This document shows positions 1 to 10,102 of a stretch of DNA of 64,000 bases, in pieces (the first letter of the stretch is position 1; each line of letters starts with the position of its first letter). Made by a program: the position numbers and the translations under genes. The notes under the pieces were generated by a model. That model was not told where the DNA came from. It saw only the letters and a list, made by a program, of their open reading frames with translations, and made no database searches. This DNA is from Daphnia carinata (lineage: Eukaryota; Arthropoda; Branchiopoda; Diplostraca; Daphniidae), in assembly GCF_022539665.2 (NCBI RefSeq), contig NC_081339.1, forward strand, positions 558,001-622,000, in the 5' to 3' direction.

Positions 1-1000
1 GTTTTCTCTACATGGCTATTGAATGTTTTATGAAAATCATGCGAAAATATGCATCTAATAAGTAATTGCAATTTTAATGTTTTTTACATAAGGTCTCATG
101 AAGCTAATTTGGGACAGCAGACTACATACTAGATGACATATTAGGCTTTTCAACTTTGTGTTGTTCGAGATGGCATACTCGAAAGAAATTGGATTGCCAA
201 GCTATAGGAGAATGGTTCCATACTGTCTGGGCACTATAATTTTTTTTTCCAAATTTTTGAACTATCCCCTTTTTTATGAGATATCTTTAAATCGCTAAAG
301 ATACCTTAAATTAAAACAATATAAAAAATATTAGGACCAATAGATTCCTTGAAGTTTTCTCTATATGGCTGTTGAATATTTTGCGAAAATCATGTGACAA
401 TATTTATCTAATGGGGGATAGCAATTATTATATTTCTTTACATTACCTCCCATGACGCTAATTTGGGACAGCACGCCACGCACTAAATATTAAGTAATAA
501 GTATTATATTTTATTGCTTCAATATGTAAGCGGTGGTATAGTCGTAAAATTATGGATTGTCAACCCGAAGATTGATGGTTCAACTCACATTGTAGAATAT
601 GAGCAGATTGCTTTGCCTAATTGTTTCATTTTGTGAGATACTTTTAAACATTCTATGACACAGAATGACAGACTTGTGTAAGCTTCCTCTACATGGATGT
701 TGCATATCTTAAAAAAATTATGCGATAATATTCATTTAATCGGTAATGGCGAATTGTATCATTCATAAGAATTACGATGGCAGTGGCTCTGTCGTAAGAT
801 GTTGGAATGGGAACCAAAGGATTGAAAAATTGATTCTTAATGCGATAAATATTTACTATTTTCCATTATTGGTTTTTTAATCACACTTTGTGTGATATTA
901 TGAAATCGCAATGAATGTTTGTAGGAAAACCTCAGAAAAATATAATATGAATTATGAAGAAACAGGCCTTATGGATCCATGAATCGCAAACACTACATTG
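1..1000. repeat. Diverged tandem repeat with tRNA-like heads (copy A)
   Basis: Units of roughly 340-360 bp recur with landmarks such as TTTTCTCTACATGG (about 2, 355, 685) and CTAATTTGGGACAGCA (about 109, 460). Each unit seems to begin with a tRNA-like head (about 165-235, 525-595, 775-840) followed by an A/T-rich body. Bases 170-1010 align with 21301-22015, and the same unit is seen at 13559-13960. The units look like SINEs inserted or amplified in tandem and now heavily diverged. No protein-coding potential was seen in the body. Confidence 0.7.
534..587 (+). promoter_or_regulatory. Pol III A/B boxes of a tRNA-Asp-like SINE head
   Basis: An A-box TGGTATAGTCG lies at 534-544 and a B-box GGTTCAACTC at 577-586. 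Their 43-base spacing is what a tRNA has. Between them TTGTCAA at 557-563 gives a GTC (Asp-like) anticodon loop. The stems are decayed, so this is a tRNA-derived internal promoter rather than a tRNA. The matching head in the second copy is at 21660-21712, with one change in the B-box. Confidence 0.65.
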
Positions 1001-1009
1001 GTTGAAATC

Positions 1010-1515
1010 ATCCTTTGTACCTGTGCTTTTACACAGCATTCAGAGAACACGTAGCCACTTTTTTCAGTATCTTTGACAAAGGTAAAAGAAACCTCTAATC
1101 GTGCTTCTAATTGTGCTCGAGACCTCGATGAGCGTCGTGATCCTTCTATAAAGACCTTGCCTGTTGTTTTTTTGCCCTTTTTTTCTTTTGCCTTCGGACT
1201 GTAAAACAGAAAAAATAAATATGAGCAATTAGGGAATTTAAAACATTAAACTGACCAAGTGCTATAATCATACAATGAAAACACACCATCTTTTGTCAAA
1301 GTGACATGAGAAGTAATTGCCTCAGATGACCCTGGTGTTGGCAGCGACTGGAAATGTCCGTTCCATTGTATTGGAGGTATCCCTCATCAACGTCGTCGTC
1401 AAATTCTTCATCCAACTGTGGCGCATTGTTACTTTTGAAGAAATTTTCCATTTCCCTGCAATTTTCCCGGTTTGCTGCTGCCTCCGCTTTTCCACCTCCG
1501 CCAAATGTTTTTTGC
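1010..1515 (-). pseudogene. Two-exon coding relic at the edge of repeat copy A
   Basis: On the minus strand 1010-1198 is open and basic (residues such as KAKEKKGKK and EARLEVSFTFVKDTEKSGYVF). It is preceded by a likely 57-bp intron at 1199-1255, with a GTCAGT donor and a pyrimidine-rich TTTTACAG acceptor. The upstream exon (from 1256) reads TSHVTLTKDGVFSLYDYST, and further upstream (about 1340-1510) an acidic stretch QLDEEFDDDVDEG appears in a shifted frame. The same two exons recur at 40238-40526 with an ablated acceptor and stops. I do not recognise the family; it may be the 5' part of a transposase gene carried by this repeat. Confidence 0.4.
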
Positions 1516-3981
1516 TTTTTCCTCGCCCCCTACGCAGATGTATTTACTGGATTAGGACGGCTACCGACTGAACATACCATTAAGGTGAGCCCAGAAGTTT
1601 TCCCCAAAGTATATGCAGACCGACGCCTGGCGTTCCGTCTCCGAAACCCAGTCGAGAAAAAGCTCGCAGAGATGTAAGACGTGGGAATCATCGCACGAGT
1701 TACCGAACCCACAGAGTGGGTCAGTGCAATGGTGGTCGTCGTCAAACAGGGAAACGATGTCCAGATTTGTATCGACCTCACCGCATTAAACAAAGCCATC
1801 AAGAGGCAACATTCATCCGTCGAAGAGCTGTTGGACGGATCGGAAAGGCGCGTTTCTTCGCTGTGTTAGACGCAACCTCAGGATTTTATCAGATACCTCC
1901 ATCCAATGAGCCGTCATACTTATGCAACATGGCGACCCCTTTCGGACGATTCCGTTTCCGTCGGATGCCGTTTGACATTCGATCATCACCCGATGAGTGC
2001 CAGTGGACCATGGAGAAATTTTTCGGTGACATAGATGGCATTGAAATCGACTTAGATGATTTGCTGGTACGGTGAGAGACAAAAAAGCAGCTAAATGAAC
2101 GCCTGGTAGCTGTCCTTCATAAAAACATTAACATACAACATACAACTAACATTAAAAAGGGTCATTTCTTCCTCCAGGAAGTACCCTGGCCTGGCCACAT
2201 CGTCAAAGAAGGTCAATTAATGGCTGAACCAACCAAGGTGGAAGCAATACTAAACATGCCATGCGTCGTTTGCCTAATTGCCAGTGCTGCGCCTGTGCGA
2301 TCCCGATTTTCCTCTGGTTGAATCCGTCGATTCCTACCCCACCGTCCTTAGAGCAGTATTATTACAAGACAACCAGCGCGTCGCCAATGCACCCGTAACC
2401 CTGACGGAAACACAGAAACGTTACGTGCAGATCGAAAAGAAACTCCTTGCTATTCAGTTTGGACTGGACCGTTTTCGCCAATACGTGTATGGACAGGCAG
2501 TGGTCGTTGAAAACGACCACAAACCCCTAGCAGGCTTCTTCAACAAACCAATGGCATCATGCTCACTCCGCATCCAGCGCATCCTCCTTTAACTTGAACG
2601 GCACGACTTAGTTTTTATCTACAAACCAAGACGTGACCTCTCTTTTCCGATGCCCTCAGCCGTGCCTCCAGTTCCATTATCCACACGGAAGAGCAATCAC
2701 AATCAAGTGATGAGCACCTACGTTTGGTTATTACGTCGGCTATGCCCGCTACGGACACCAGAACCCGTTACGCCGCCGCCGCTGCCCCTGATCCCGCCCT
2801 ACAAGTGGTGAGAGACATGGTATCCAAAGGATGGCCCGAACACAAGAGAAATTGTCTAATAACGAACTAACCCTTTTCGAACGTTCGGCACGAGTTGTCA
2901 GAATACGATGGCCTTTTCTTCGAGGGTAAATGGTGGTGGACCGGAAATTTCACGGCAGCAGGAAATTTCACGGCAAATCCACGTTGGCCACTTTCGAGAA
3001 GTCAAATATGTCGAACGCGCAAAATCGGTTGTGTACTGACCAGGCTACATTAACGTCCGAAGTCCGAAACATGGTGGCGTCGTGTTCAACCTGCGAAGAA
3101 AATCAAAACCAAGATCCTGCCCAGCCACTGCAACCTGTTGAGGCCCCGCTGCACGCCTTCCAAGTCGTGGGCTCAGACTGTTTGAATTCAAAGGAGTCCC
3201 CTACTTGCTCGTCGTCGACTACTACAGAAAATGGCCATGTTTTGTCCCACTACAGTCAACGGTCTCGTCTGCAATCATCACAAAGCTCGATCGGATTTTC
3301 GTCGATTTTGAGATTCCATCCGTGCTACGGTCCAACAATGAACCCCAATACGGGAGTGCAGAGTTCCGGCGCTATTTTGCCTCCAAAGGCATTCAACACA
3401 CCCAAAAATACCCGCAGTCCAATGGGTTGGCCGAGAGAACCGTACATACGGTGAAACGACGCCTCGAAAAAATGCTAGACGACGTGAAAACGGCGAGGGA
3501 TGCCCTTAACATAATTCGCTCAACACCCGTGTTCTCAACTCTTCCCTCACCCGCAGTCCTCCTACAAGGCCGCCACTTCCGTGGCGCATTTCCTTACACC
3601 CACTAAACACTCCAGCCCAGGGTCGTTAGTGCGCCTACCGTATGACAGCAGTTACACAAAAGCAATGCAGCAGCGTCATTCAAACATGACAGTTTCCCTA
3701 CCACCGGTGGTTCTGTTTTGTCCATCGGGCAGACGGACCGAGTTCGCGTTTCCAGAAAGTGGATTTCGGGTAATGTTACAAAGGTATATGCAGATCCCCA
3801 TTCGTATGTAGTCCACTACCACAGAAGTATACAACCCACCCGACTGACGAAAGTCCATATCACTGGTTTTCACCGGTTGCTCCCGCAGTCGCCACTTCGT
3901 CAAGAGGCCAAGAGACATCGAACGCGCGTGGAATCACGCGTTCCGGACGGCCCTACCTCGTCAACACCCGCTCGTTACTTC
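1516..3981 (+). pseudogene. Decayed Gypsy pol (RT, RNase H, integrase), left part
   Basis: A Gypsy polyprotein of the K02A2.6-like type is readable with several frameshifts and stops. 1516-1677 reads YADVFTGLGRLPTEHTIKV, the region just before RT. 1681-2075 holds RT, with TEPTEWVSAMVVV, FAVLDATSGFYQI and IEIDLDDLLV (the YxDD box). 2278-2592 holds RNase H (ENDHKPLAGFF). 2930-3606 holds integrase (WPCFVPLQS, then the SNGLAERT box). 3718-3980 is the integrase C-terminus. A stop splits RT at 1675-1677. The reading frame is interrupted at 3981 by the element inserted at 3982-8979 and resumes after it. The copy is old and dead. Confidence 0.85.
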
Positions 3982-4701
3982 TGTAAAGCATCTTCCCGTG
4001 TAGGATGATGGACTTTACGGATTAAGACAAATAAATGTAAATTGAACTCGAGGCGTTTTACCAGCTAAGACATCAGAGTTAAAAAGACAAAGAACAAAGA
4101 AGAAGAAGAAACATTCAAGAAACAAGTCAAAAGAAACAAATATAATTGGGTCTTACCGTGATCACACGTATAGAGAACGAGAAGAAAAACGACACAAGGC
4201 GGGGGTGATACGCAACTTCCAGGAGAGCGATACACAAACAATAGTTCAAGACAAATGGAACTAGACAGTCGAATCACCGCGAATAATTCTAAGACTAAAC
4301 AATTTTACTGGACTGACTCGGCGAATAAAATGTTAAGTAAAAGGCACAAATTCAAGCATAACATTAATAAAGTAATAGAAATGCTTTTAGGCAACTACTC
4401 GAATCGGCTGCAAGTTCTAGTCTGATCTTCCTCAGATGCTGGGTTAACCACGGAACTTTGGATATTGCAAAGTGGCGTGATTGGGAGGAGCTTGTAGGCT
4501 GCACGCGGTTGACCAATTAAAAGACGCGTTCAATATGGCGTGATATTGATGACGTATCGCCTGCGTGAATCATCTTGCAGGTGTTCATCTAGGTCACCCG
4601 CGCTGCGTATGTTGCGGTGCAATTAATATGTTCACCCTTGATGAGTAATAAAGACATCGAGAAGAAATATATGTTGAAGATGTCTATTTGGCTTCGTTAC
4701 A
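3982..4701 (-). repeat. 3' LTR of minus-strand Gypsy element
   Basis: Near-identical to 8237-8979 apart from a 23-bp gap near 4060 and a few substitutions. It ends TGTAAAGC on the plus strand and CTTCGTTACA at the inner edge. The adjacent inner sequence matches the bases just before the 3' LTR of the larger copy (39467-39500), which fixes the orientation. Confidence 0.9.
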
Positions 4702-6285
4702 TCACTCCCGGCTGCGTGAGATTACGTCCCGTAATCAGACTGATTGCATGGGAATGAATTCGGAAGCTGTTCGTCTTGAACCGTCCGTGGGCGACAGCAA
4801 GTGATCCAGATGAGTTTAAAGAAGCCGATGAAGCCGCGAATGAAGATTAGGACTAGAGGACCTCAAATGCCGATGAAAAAGCAGTCTTTTTTAATAGTTG
4901 GTGAAAGGTGACATTTCAATAAGTGGGGACAATATAGAAAACAAACCATACAAAATAGAGCGAGACAATATAATTTGGCAGAAAATAAAATAAAATGTTT
5001 CACGTCATCATGTGGGTTTCTTAAACTAAATAGAACAAAAATTTAAAAGAAGGAAGTAAGAAATCGAAGGTGAAAAATATTCTACGGCTTTTGAAAAGTC
5101 AACGATTTTCCGTCGGTGTCTCAATAGCTGAGCTATGGCAAAAGGGGAAGAAAAATATAGGGCACTGGAATATAACTGTGTTTTCGGGGGGAAGAAAATT
5201 TTATCCACCATAATAACTAGTATCGTTGGAAAGAGGAGAAGATAATCTTAATTATCGAAAAGAGAAAAATGTTAAAATAGTTTATGGTTTAGCGAGGTGG
5301 ACAAGAAAAAAATTAAAAATTCTACGGCGGAAAAGTTTTTGCCGCGCAAGGTCATACACTGCGGTGTGGAAACGAAAGGGAAAGTGAAAATTAGTGTGTG
5401 CAAGAGTTGGAAACTAAAATGCAAAGAGTTGGAGCTACGACTTTGGAGAGTGTAAAGGAAAAGAGATTCACAGTGGAAATAAAGCACAAGGAAGTTCTAC
5501 ATCGTTATTTAGGAAAAATTTTCGTTTGTGGTGGGTCTCAAATGCTACTTGTTAGGTTTTAGTATCTTGTTATTTTTCGAAATTATACTACTACTCATTT
5601 TACGGCACTGGGAGAGGGAGATTTTATAAAAGACATACACTAGAGAGAAAATGGGAAAAGAACAAGTATTATATAACATTGTTCTACTGAATACAAAATA
5701 ATGATTGGATGAAGAAGGGTGCCAGAAAAGTATCATAAGAAAGCATACGGCACATAAGTACATTATTGAGTTCCTAAACTAAAACTCCCACTAACTTCTT
5801 TCTTTTCTTTCCTTTAGAAAAACGTATTGTTCGTTTTTTTTTTTTTTCATGAATATGCTCATGTATAAATGGTTCTGCTTATCGAAATAATTATTCTCTT
5901 CAAGATCAGTTTTTTTCATTTTTTTTTTATTTTTTTTTTATTTACGGATAAGCATGAAGTCGAACGTGTTGTATCGAACTTCAATAAGTAATACAGAGTT
6001 CGTCCTCTGACTGTTTTTTTCTCTTTGCAGATGAATGTACTTTTTCTGCCCTTTACCAATATTATTTATTTTCAATTGTGATAAACAATCTGCATTCTTA
6101 TGAATATGCCCTGGCTTATACTTGGATTCATAATTTAATAAAATTGGGATACACGAGAACTGGTGGTGTCACTAGAGAAGTGCGCAAGTTCTCAAAAGCG
6201 ATTTGTTCTTCGGCTCCCCATATAAAAGGTTTCCTACTAAGATCTGTACTTTATACTCCAAAATTTTTCTTTGATTACTTGTAAC
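4702..6285 (-). pseudogene. Env tail and pre-env leader of the minus-strand element
   Basis: On the minus strand 4702-4900 aligns with the membrane-anchor and tail part of the env of the larger copy (39290-39500). About 4985-5060 aligns with the leader near 37670-37710 (shared GTTTAAGAAAC.TACATGATG). Most of env (equivalent to about 37720-39270) is therefore deleted. The rest, up to 6285, is A/T-rich and probably corresponds to the long untranslated stretch before env. No intact ORF is present. Confidence 0.6.
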
Positions 6286-6289
6286 TCAG

Positions 6290-7221
6290 TAAGGGCGTTG
6301 TCGAATAGGGCCTCGTCCTTCTGTATCAATTGTATGTTTTATAAGATTAATTTTCCCTAATTCTGAATCTTTTGATGCTAACAAGTCGTGAAAGTTATTT
6401 ACTAATTTTGAGAGCGGTGCTTAAAATTCAGAGTCGACTTCTGAAATGAAAACTGGCTCAGCTTCTGCTTTAGGGTTATCTTCCAATTTCACTAGAGAAA
6501 TTTTTTCGATAACGTTTTTAATAATTTCAATTACGCCTAATGTAGTTTTTCTAGGAATTTTGATTTGATATAATGAATGATTTTCGACCATATTTTATAA
6601 GTTCCATCTCCCGATACATTTCCAATAAATTCTTTTTAATATAAATGCCTGCTGGAAAATCTTGTGCTGGGGTAAATATAAATGCTATATTTTGTGGGAC
6701 ATACGGAAATGAATCTTTCATTTCCGCTACAACTACTATCGACGTCTGACGAAATAGCGTCGTCTTTTTGACCGTATAACTGCCATGTCCGGTACCTCAG
6801 AGATGGCTGATCCCTGCTCATCCCTCGCTAGGTAAATCCTCCTGGCTTCTCCGTCAAGCCGAAATCCGTGTTTCTGGATTGCATCCCATCCAAGGATACA
6901 GTCCACTGAAACACCATTAGTAACGATAAATTCTCGCTTAAAAACTGACTCTCCGTATCGAACGGGTAAAATAACTCTTCCCAGCGTATTTAATTTCTTC
7001 TCCCCTACATTATATAAATCGAAGTCAAGCTGACTGCAGATCACCTGACTTCTAGGGGGTAACTTATTAAATAATCTCTCGTGAATAATATTTTTTAGAC
7101 GCGTCTGTATTTGTAACGGGATCTGAAAAATCTTTACTGGAATTCTTGGGGTCGATTCATTCGTTAATATAGTGGGTAAATTTTGCGACTTTTTGGGATT
7201 TAACGTGAGGCTGCCTATCAA
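6290..7221 (-). pseudogene. Gypsy protease region, minus-strand element
   Basis: The minus strand 6736-7221 reads nearly the same protein as 25697-26070 of the larger element (IHERLFNKLPPR, ILGWDAIQKHGFRLDGEA), which is the retropepsin region. The catalytic DTGAS motif seen in the larger copy is disrupted here (about 7095-7115), so this protease is dead. 6290-6735 continues with the linker toward RT in broken frames and stops where the deletion begins. Confidence 0.85.
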
Positions 7222-7245
7222 CTGACCCGAAGTTACAATTGATAA

Positions 7246-8220
7246 TTATTGGTTTCCATGACGCTGAAATGGACCTGGATTATAAGGTCTATGGGAGTTT
7301 CTTAACTCAGTACAAGTATTAGACTTATGTCCGAATTCACGACAAGCATAATAGATTAGAGGTTGGTATTGTTCCCAGTTTTGACGCTGAAATTGATGAC
7401 AATTGGACTGACTGTGTCCATGATTTCTACAAAAATTGCAAACTACTATGGGCTGATCTGATCTGTAATTAACATCGTTAGCTGGTCTAAAGAAAAAGGG
7501 CGAGAATGGCGTAGGTCTATTCGGGAATCTAGTATGTTGGTAAGAATTGGTGTTAGTATTGGGGCGATGAGGGGGAGGTCTCCAATTTCTCTCTCGACTG
7601 ATGCTATCCGTTTGAAATGAAACTTGCATCCCATACGGAGCACCCGTCAAAGAAACATGACCCATTTTATCCATTAGGAGCTGTGTTACAACCTGCGTAG
7701 GCTCGTGCAGAACTTCTTTAATTTCATCCTTCTCCGAATTTTGGATTCTCTGCGTGTTTATAGCCCTGACTGATTTTAGCACCTCATTCTTGACTATTTC
7801 CTTCTGATCAATTAATATTTGTGTAAGTTCCCTCAGTTCCGAATCTATTGTGTCCTATGACTCGTCAATCGCTCTAACAAATTCATGTTTCTCACGGTCC
7901 GTCTCCAAAGCTTCTAAACGAACGCCATAAACAAGCATTGATGCAACAAATTCGTTGAAGGCACTAAATTCCTTGTACCTTACTTTAGCTTGCAATTGTG
8001 ATTCTAATCCCTCAATAAATTTATACATAAAAAGGATCGAAAAAGACTTTTCTGTATAGACTTCCGGATATGCTGTTGTTTTAAATTTTTGTAAGCGACG
8101 AGCATAATCCACGATCTTTTGCTACTGGCGTTACGGAAATTATGGGGTGTTCACAAGGGTACGAGAAATCTTATGTCCGCCATAAATAACATCATCCATC
8201 ATTGTGATCGAGTTCGAAAA
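7246..8220 (-). pseudogene. Gypsy gag fragments, minus-strand element
   Basis: Two gag pieces are readable. 7855-8112 (DYARRLQKF, AYPEVYTEKSF, LEALETDREKHEFVRAIDES) is the capsid-like part. 7246-7782 is the basic C-terminus with one intact zinc knuckle CNFCRNHGHSQSNC and a second that has lost its first cysteine (YYACREFGHKSNTC). They match 24602-25592 of the larger element. The gag N-terminus near 8140-8220 starts DDVIYGGHKI. The primer-binding candidate TGGCAGCGGTTT lies at about 8219-8230 on the minus strand. Confidence 0.85.
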
Positions 8221-8236
8221 ACCGCTGCCACCATAA

Positions 8237-8979
8237 TGTAAAGCATCTTCCCGTGTGGGATGATGGACTTTACGGATTAAGACAAATAAACGTAAATTGA
8301 ACTCGAGGCGTTTTACCCACAATGATGTATGTATTATATCAGCTAAGACATAAGAGTTAAAAAGACAAAGAACAAAGAAGAAGAAGAAACATTCAAGAAA
8401 CAAGTCAAAAGAAACAAATATAATTGGGTCTTACCGTGATCACACGTATAGAGAACGAGAAGAAAAACGACACAAGGCGGGGGTGATACGCAACTTCCAG
8501 GAGAGCGATACACAAACAATAGTTCAAGACAAATGGAACTAGACAGTCGAATCACCGCGAATAATTCTAAGACTAAACAATTTTACTGGACTGACTCGGC
8601 GAATAAAATGTTAAGTAAAAGGCACAAATTCAAGCATAACATTAATAAAGTAATAGAAATGCTTTTAGGCAACTACTCGAATCGGCTGCAAGTTCTAGTC
8701 TGATCTTCCTCAGATGCTGGGTTAACCACGGAACTTTGCATATTGCAAAGTGGCGTGATTGGGAGGAGCTTGTAGGCTGCACGCGGTTGACCAATTAAAA
8801 GACGCGTTCAATATGGCGTGATATTGATGACGTATCGCCTGCGTGAATCATCTTGCAGGTGTTCATCTAGGTCATCCACGCTGCGTATGTTGCCGTGCAA
8901 TTATTATGTTCACCCTTGATGAGTAATAAAGACATCGAGAAGAAATATATGTTGAAGATGTCTATTTGGCTTCGCTACA
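8237..8979 (-). repeat. 5' LTR of minus-strand Gypsy element
   Basis: 743-bp LTR, partner of 3982-4701, flanked outside by the CTTC target duplication at 8980-8983 and inside by the primer-binding region. Confidence 0.9.
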
Positions 8980-8983
8980 CTTC

Positions 8984-9123
8984 CGGTTACACGCAATGTG
9001 TCTCACATACCGATGCTCTCACTCGCCTAAATTTTCTCAGCCCATATCTGTCCGTTGCATTGTCACTACCATATATTTCACCAAACATCTCTAACGTCCT
9101 ACGAGGAACTATGCTAACCTCAT
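8984..9123 (+). pseudogene. Right part of the Gypsy relic split by the insertion
   Basis: Removing 3982-8979 and one copy of CTTC rejoins this stretch to 3981 and continues the polyprotein tail (the frame reading TRSGRPYLVNTRS just before the break). It decays into non-coding sequence by about 9123. Confidence 0.45.
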
Positions 9124-9310
9124 AGTGTTATCATTTTTTCACCTCATGCTTGTGATACATGTGCACACCCTGCTCATGCTCATCAAGTTTTAAGTTGAAA
9201 TCGTAGCGCACGATAAAGGAAGATGTAATAAATGGTAAACTAGCAATCCCTGTAACTAAGAATACCCCGCGACCAAGAATACAAAGTCTTGTCACAGCTA
9301 CTGAAGCGGA
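9124..9310. other. No feature seen
   Basis: A/T-rich sequence with no convincing ORF, RNA or repeat. It may hold the decayed head of the SINE body that follows. Confidence 0.5.
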
Positions 9311-9605
9311 ACCTGGAAACATAAGATGCATTGGTATCAATTCAAGGTATTAGTTTAGAAAGGCATGCAATTATTTCGAGATATTTAGATATAAGTTTGT
9401 TGAATAATCATCTTAAGCGAACATAATTGAAATTGGGAACACAAAGAGAATAACTTCCTTTAAATGAGAAACGTTTTTCTTGTTTAACAAGAAATTCAAT
9501 TACTGTCGTGTGGATGTTGTCTATTTTAATTTACAAGACTTAGCATCAAATCAGATTAACCTGCCACCATAATGGAACATATACTCTCTATTCTAATACT
9601 GTGTA
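9311..9605 (+). repeat. SINE body, headless copy
   Basis: Aligns along its length with 9819-10102. Shared landmarks are GAAACATAAG, TTATTTCGAGATAT, CTTCCTTTAAATGAGAAACG, TTGTTTAACAAGAAATTC and AGCATCAAATCAGATTAAC. No tRNA-like head is recognisable in front of it. Confidence 0.75.
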
Positions 9606-9748
9606 CTAACGCGAAAGAGAAAGATGACTGAATAATTAAAGCGAACAGGAAACGCCAATGCCATAAAAGATGAGGTAAGCTGACCATCGCAATGCTGCCT
9701 GTCGAATGCTCATCACATAACTTATTTTTCTGACCATTGTTGTGTAAT

Positions 9749-10102
9749 GGGGGTATAGTTCAGCGGTAGAGCATTCGACTGCAGATGGAAATGTCCGCAG
9801 TTCAAACCTAAGTGCTCCTTGAAACATAAGAGGGATTGGTGTCATTTTATAGATTGAGTTTACAAAGGGCATGCATTATTTCGAGATATCTGGATATAAA
9901 TTAGTTAAATAGTCATCCTAAGCTAAGTCAATTGAAAATGCGCAAACCGAAGGAGAATTACTTCCTTTAAATGAGAAACGATTTCCTTGTTTAACAAGAA
10001 ATTCTGTCGTATCAATGTTGTTTATTTTAATTTACATGACCAAGCATCAAATCAGATTAACTTGTCATCTTATAACAAAAACTCTCTATTGTAATCTATA
10101 AC
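9749..10102 (+). repeat. tRNA-Cys-derived SINE
   Basis: The head (9749-9820) is a tRNA-Cys-like sequence with a GCA anticodon loop (GACTGCAGATG), an intact seven-pair acceptor stem (with wobbles) and a TTCAAAC T-loop. Two of five T-stem pairs are broken. The body (9819-10102) is unrelated to tRNA and repeats at 9311-9605. tRNA head plus shared body is the usual architecture of a tRNA-derived SINE. A functional tRNA-Cys is unlikely. Confidence 0.7.

Larger units (their letters stand above)
3982..8979 (-). mobile_element. Env-type Gypsy LTR element, minus orientation, internally deleted
   Basis: Two LTRs (3982-4701 and 8237-8979) bound a 5-kb element flanked by the 4-bp target duplication CTTC (3978-3981 and 8980-8983). 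The LTRs end TGTA...TACA, like those of the larger element at 22023-40233, and the internal sequence is homologous to it. From its 5' end on the minus strand it keeps the primer site, gag, protease, a pre-env leader and the env tail. RT, RNase H, integrase, the accessory ORFs and most of env are missing. The 5' LTR has about 23 extra bases (about 8311-8335) relative to the 3' LTR. Confidence 0.9.

Noticed and set aside
4065-4277. 70-codon frame repeated identically at 8343-8555 on the minus strand
   Set aside because: It lies within the two LTRs, so duplication comes from the LTR pair, and the frame has no independent support.
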